The notes beneath the pieces were generated by a model. That model did no database searches. It was not told the origin of the DNA and saw nothing but the letters and a program-made list of their open reading frames with translations. A stretch of 64,000 bases of DNA from Pirellulales bacterium (lineage in GTDB: Bacteria; Planctomycetota; Planctomycetia; Pirellulales; JALHPA01), in NCBI GenBank assembly GCA_033762255.1, contig JANRLT010000065.1, forward strand, positions 62,001 through 126,000. The letters run 5' to 3'. Position 1 is the first letter of the stretch. Each line of letters starts with the position of its first letter. The translations under genes were made by a program, and so were the position numbers. Positions 62,883 through 64,000 of this stretch are shown piece by piece.

Positions 62883-63833
62883 ATGCAATTTCCCCTGACC
62901 ATCGTGCAGGCTCCCTCCCCTGCCTCCCAACAGTCGGATCAGACTGTCGCCTGTGGATCGGCCAGTCCCCTTACCACAAGTGGCCCCCGCCTTCCTTCGT
63001 GGCTCAGGCGCAACCTTCCCCCAGCCAGCGCTTTTGGCTATACGGCAAATTTGATCGCCGATCTGCGGCTAGAGACCGTGTGCGAAAGCGCCAAGTGCCC
63101 CAATCGGCTGGAATGTTGGTCTAGCAAAACCGCGACATTCATGATTCTAGGGAATGTCTGCACGCGCCCTTGTGGTTTTTGCTCGGTCCCCAAAGGAAAA
63201 ACCGAGGAACTGGAACTGGACGAACCGGACCGCGTGGCGGAAGCGGCCGAGCGACTGGGCCTGCGGCATGTGGTGATCACGTCGGTCACGCGGGACGATC
63301 TACCCGACGGCGGGGGGGAGCATTTTTATCAGTCCGTGCTGGCGGTCCGGCGACGCACGGGAGCCACCGTCGAGGTCCTCACACCGGACTTTATTGGCAA
63401 ACCCCACGGCCTGGCGCGGGTGGTCGAATCCGCCCCCGAAGTCTTTAATCATAATACCGAAACCGTCCCTCGGTTGTACCGCTCCGTCCGGGGGCGTAAA
63501 AGCGATTACGCCTGGACGCTCGAACTGCTGCGGCGGGTCAAACGCCAAAATCCCGCCATCCAGACCAAAAGCGGTCTGATGCTGGGTCTGGGTGAAACGC
63601 GCGAGGAGTTGCTGGATGTGCTGGCCGACCTGCGCGATGCCGATTGCGACTTTTTGACCTTGGGGCAGTATTTGCAGCCGACACTGGAACACCTGCCGGT
63701 GGTGCGGTACGTGCCGCCTGCGGAATTTGATGAAATTGGCGAACAGGCAAAAAAAATGGGCTTTAAGCAAGTGGCCAGCGGTCCATTTGTGCGCAGCAGT
63801 TACCACGCGGCGGAAATGGCGCAGACGGTGTAG
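62883..63833 (+). CDS. lipA: Lipoyl synthase
   Basis: A 316-aa radical-SAM enzyme that inserts sulfur into octanoyl groups. The auxiliary cluster motif is CESAKCPNRLEC (C67, C72, C78; CX4CX5C), the SAM cluster CTRPCGFC (C93, C97, C100; CX3CX2C). Further marks: VITSVTRDDLPDGGGEHF, NHNTETVPRLY, KSGLMLGLGETREELL and the late FVRSSYHA, where the RSSY Ser binds the auxiliary cluster. ATG 62883 was chosen; a GTG at 62826 would add 19 residues without homology. The first ~45 residues are a Pro/Ser-rich extension. No lipB adjoins. Confidence 0.96.
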   Translation: MQFPLTIVQAPSPASQQSDQTVACGSASPLTTSGPRLPSWLRRNLPPASAFGYTANLIADLRLETVCESAKCPNRLECWSSKTATFMILGNVCTRPCGFCSVPKGKTEELELDEPDRVAEAAERLGLRHVVITSVTRDDLPDGGGEHFYQSVLAVRRRTGATVEVLTPDFIGKPHGLARVVESAPEVFNHNTETVPRLYRSVRGRKSDYAWTLELLRRVKRQNPAIQTKSGLMLGLGETREELLDVLADLRDADCDFLTLGQYLQPTLEHLPVVRYVPPAEFDEIGEQAKKMGFKQVASGPFVRSSYHAAEMAQTV

Positions 63834-64000
63834 TTTCAGCCCGCAGCGTCACTCAGCCCGCAGCGTCACTCAGCCCGCAGCGTTAGCAAGGGAACAACCT
63901 CAACCCGCCGCGTCAGCCAGGGAGCACGCGTTCGAACATAGATTTGACAGATTACGCAGATTTTCTCAAATCTGTCATGTAGCGGAATTCGCCAGAATTC
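63834..64000. other. Terminal spacer after lipA
   Basis: Besides the 17-bp repeats it contains a 9-bp inverted repeat TGACAGATT (63945-63953)/AATCTGTCA (63969-63977). No gene starts before the window ends. Confidence 0.5.
63836..63886. repeat. Three 17-bp tandem repeats TCAGCCCGCAGCGTCAC
   Basis: Copies at 63836-63852, 63853-63869 and 63870-63886 (last ends TTAG); a degenerate copy (TCAACCCGCCGCGTCAG) follows ~63899-63915. Immediately after lipA. This looks like a dispersed planctomycete intergenic repeat. Confidence 0.85.

Overview
The window looks like a piece of a planctomycete chromosome, probably from the Pirellulales. The evidence is a set of families I know mainly from that phylum: an ECF sigma factor with a large non-zinc anti-sigma-like partner, a kinase/FHA-GAF-cyclase pair, DUF1570-type metallopeptidases, a DUF3299 protein, a TM protein carrying a prenyltransferase-like toroid domain, and several small planctomycete-type proteins. 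Core genes (ffh-rpsP-trmD-rplS, fmt, recJ, rpmG, purH, smpB, lipA, nuoHJKLMN) place it on a chromosome. Intergenic DNA is rich in short palindromes and tandem repeats.

Layout. (1) 1-7993 is the right end of an integrative mobilisable element: a partial von Willebrand A protein, a ribbon-helix-helix protein, a MobF (TrwC/TraI) relaxase, a small membrane protein, a VirD4/TraD-type coupling ATPase, an AlpA-like excisionase and a tyrosine recombinase. The recombinase gene abuts tRNA-Arg(UCG), its likely attachment site, and its reading frame runs through the tRNA on the opposite strand into the host chromosome. No mating-pore genes and no left end are visible. (2) 8.4-16 kb holds signalling genes (ECF sigma and anti-sigma-like protein; Ser/Thr kinase translationally coupled to an FHA-GAF-class III cyclase) and a c-type cytochrome. 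(3) 16.3-22.5 kb has apbE, then the minus-strand operon ffh-rpsP-trmD-rplS-methyltransferase (rimM is missing), then tRNA-Asp. (4) 22.8-34.8 kb has a tiny membrane protein, a DUF3299 protein, RNase R, two consecutive secreted HExxH metallopeptidases, a hypothetical protein, a GT2 glycosyltransferase overlapping a 630-aa unknown, and a pteridine-reductase-like SDR. (5) 34.8-35.3 kb is a repeat island. (6) 35.3-38 kb has an LRAT-domain protein, fmt and a ferritin-like protein. (7) 38-47.2 kb is the membrane arm of complex I, transcribed nuoH-J-K-L-M-N without nuoI, with unusual low-complexity and histidine-rich insertions. (8) 47.5-59.1 kb has small secreted and cytosolic proteins, a GT87-like membrane glycosyltransferase, an ABC-2 permease, a TPR protein with a clear terminator, recJ, rpmG and the toroid protein. 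(9) 59.1-64 kb has a DUF2442/DUF4160 pair whose second gene is frameshifted, a hairpin-rich spacer, purH, smpB and lipA.

The strongest leads for something unusual are the integrase-tRNA read-through, the pair of coupled metallopeptidases, the GT2/630-aa pair, the histidine-rich NuoL, the cyclase lacking the usual purine-selecting lysine, and the repeat families in the spacers. All calls are by eye; no database search was run.
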